A DNA stretch of 5,919 bases from UBA7359 sp964392105 (lineage in GTDB: Bacteria; Pseudomonadota; Gammaproteobacteria; Eutrophobiales; Eutrophobiaceae): assembly GCA_964392105.1 (NCBI GenBank), contig CAYMPA010000156.1:1-5919 (forward strand). The letters are read 5' to 3'. Made by a program: the position numbers and the translations under genes. A model generated the notes under the pieces. The model was given only the letters and a program-made list of their open reading frames with translations. It did not search any database and was not told the origin of the DNA. Of the stretch, positions 5,798-5,919 are shown piece by piece. Position 1 is the first letter of the stretch. Each line of letters begins with the position of its first letter.

Positions 5798-5810
5798 GGA
5801 ATTATTAATG
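5796..5810 (+). promoter_or_regulatory. Possible orphaned translation start just after hslV
   Basis: AGGGA (5796-5800) followed 7 nt later by ATG (5808) has the layout expected of the hslU ribosome site and start. However, the frame it opens (MHIFRHVRVS onward) does not resemble HslU and runs straight into repeats. Confidence 0.3.
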
Positions 5811-5840
5811 CACATTTTTCGCCATGTCCGCGTCAGCATC

Positions 5841-5870
5841 GTGCTCACAAAAATGCCGGGAGCATTTTTG
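5841..5870 (+). terminator. Terminator-like element T, copy 2
   Basis: CAAAAATGC (5848-5856) is perfectly complementary to GCATTTTTG (5862-5870) around CGGGA. Alternatively TGCTC (5842-5846) pairs with GAGCA (5860-5864) before TTTTT. The A-run and T-run arms could terminate in either direction. It is homologous to 3530-3559. It would separate hslV from a downstream hslU transcript. Confidence 0.5.
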
Positions 5871-5914
5871 GGCAGCTTTGCTGCTCGAAGAGCAAAAACC
5901 AGGGATGGTTTTTG
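5871..5914 (+). repeat. Hairpin element B, copy 2
   Basis: GCAGC-TTT-GCTGC (5872-5884), GCTC-GAA-GAGC (5883-5893, sharing two bases with the first) and CAAAAACCA-GGGA-TGGTTTTTG (5893-5914, perfect 9-bp arms). Compared with copy 1 (4970-5013), C-G pairs are replaced by T-A pairs in two stems. The element runs to within 5 nt of the window edge. Confidence 0.75.
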
Positions 5915-5919
5915 TCCAA

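Noticed and set aside
5808..5919. Open frame beginning MHIFRHVRVS after hslV as the hslU start
   Set aside because: It has a plausible ribosome site, but the residues do not resemble the HslU N-terminus and the frame passes through elements T and B. I kept only the possible orphaned start as a low-confidence site.

Overview
The window looks like chromosomal DNA from a gammaproteobacterium outside the Enterobacterales. The gene order dapF - DUF484 - xerC is typical of Gammaproteobacteria, and hslV directly after xerC is an arrangement I associate with lineages such as Chromatiales, Methylococcales and Xanthomonadales rather than with E. coli. The genes are fairly AT-rich and all lie on the + strand. 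I cannot name a genus from the sequence.

Layout. Positions 1-1670 hold the 3' part of a methyl-accepting chemotaxis protein (MCP), open at the left edge. A 109-bp AT-rich spacer follows, then dapF (1780-2610, lysine and peptidoglycan precursor synthesis). dapF overlaps a DUF484 gene by 4 bp (2607-3314). A 340-bp hairpin-rich spacer separates DUF484 from xerC (3655-4554, chromosome dimer resolution). A 709-bp hairpin-rich spacer separates xerC from hslV (5264-5797, protease subunit). The last 122 bp contain another repeat cluster where hslU would normally begin.

The protein-coding genes are ordinary housekeeping genes, apart from the MCP, whose Cache sensor domain appears to sit in the cytoplasm after the HAMP region. 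The unusual part of the window is the non-coding DNA. All three spacers downstream of DUF484 hold interspersed repeat modules made of tight hairpins: an 85-nt three-hairpin element A (two copies), an element B (two copies), a terminator-like element T (two copies), and nine scattered hairpins built around the core CATCC(A/C)TG or its complement CA(T/G)GGATG. Stem arms differ from copy to copy while staying complementary, and several differences between copies keep base pairing. This suggests selection on, or mobilisation of, a folded single strand rather than of a protein. The modules are combined differently in each spacer (T-A, A-B, T-B), much as REP/BIME mosaics are in other bacteria.

Working together: dapF and DUF484 look co-transcribed. 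xerC and hslV may once have been closely joined to them, but now each is preceded by repeat clusters that could terminate, attenuate or stabilise the transcript. No RNA gene, CRISPR array, transposase or integrase (other than housekeeping XerC) was seen.
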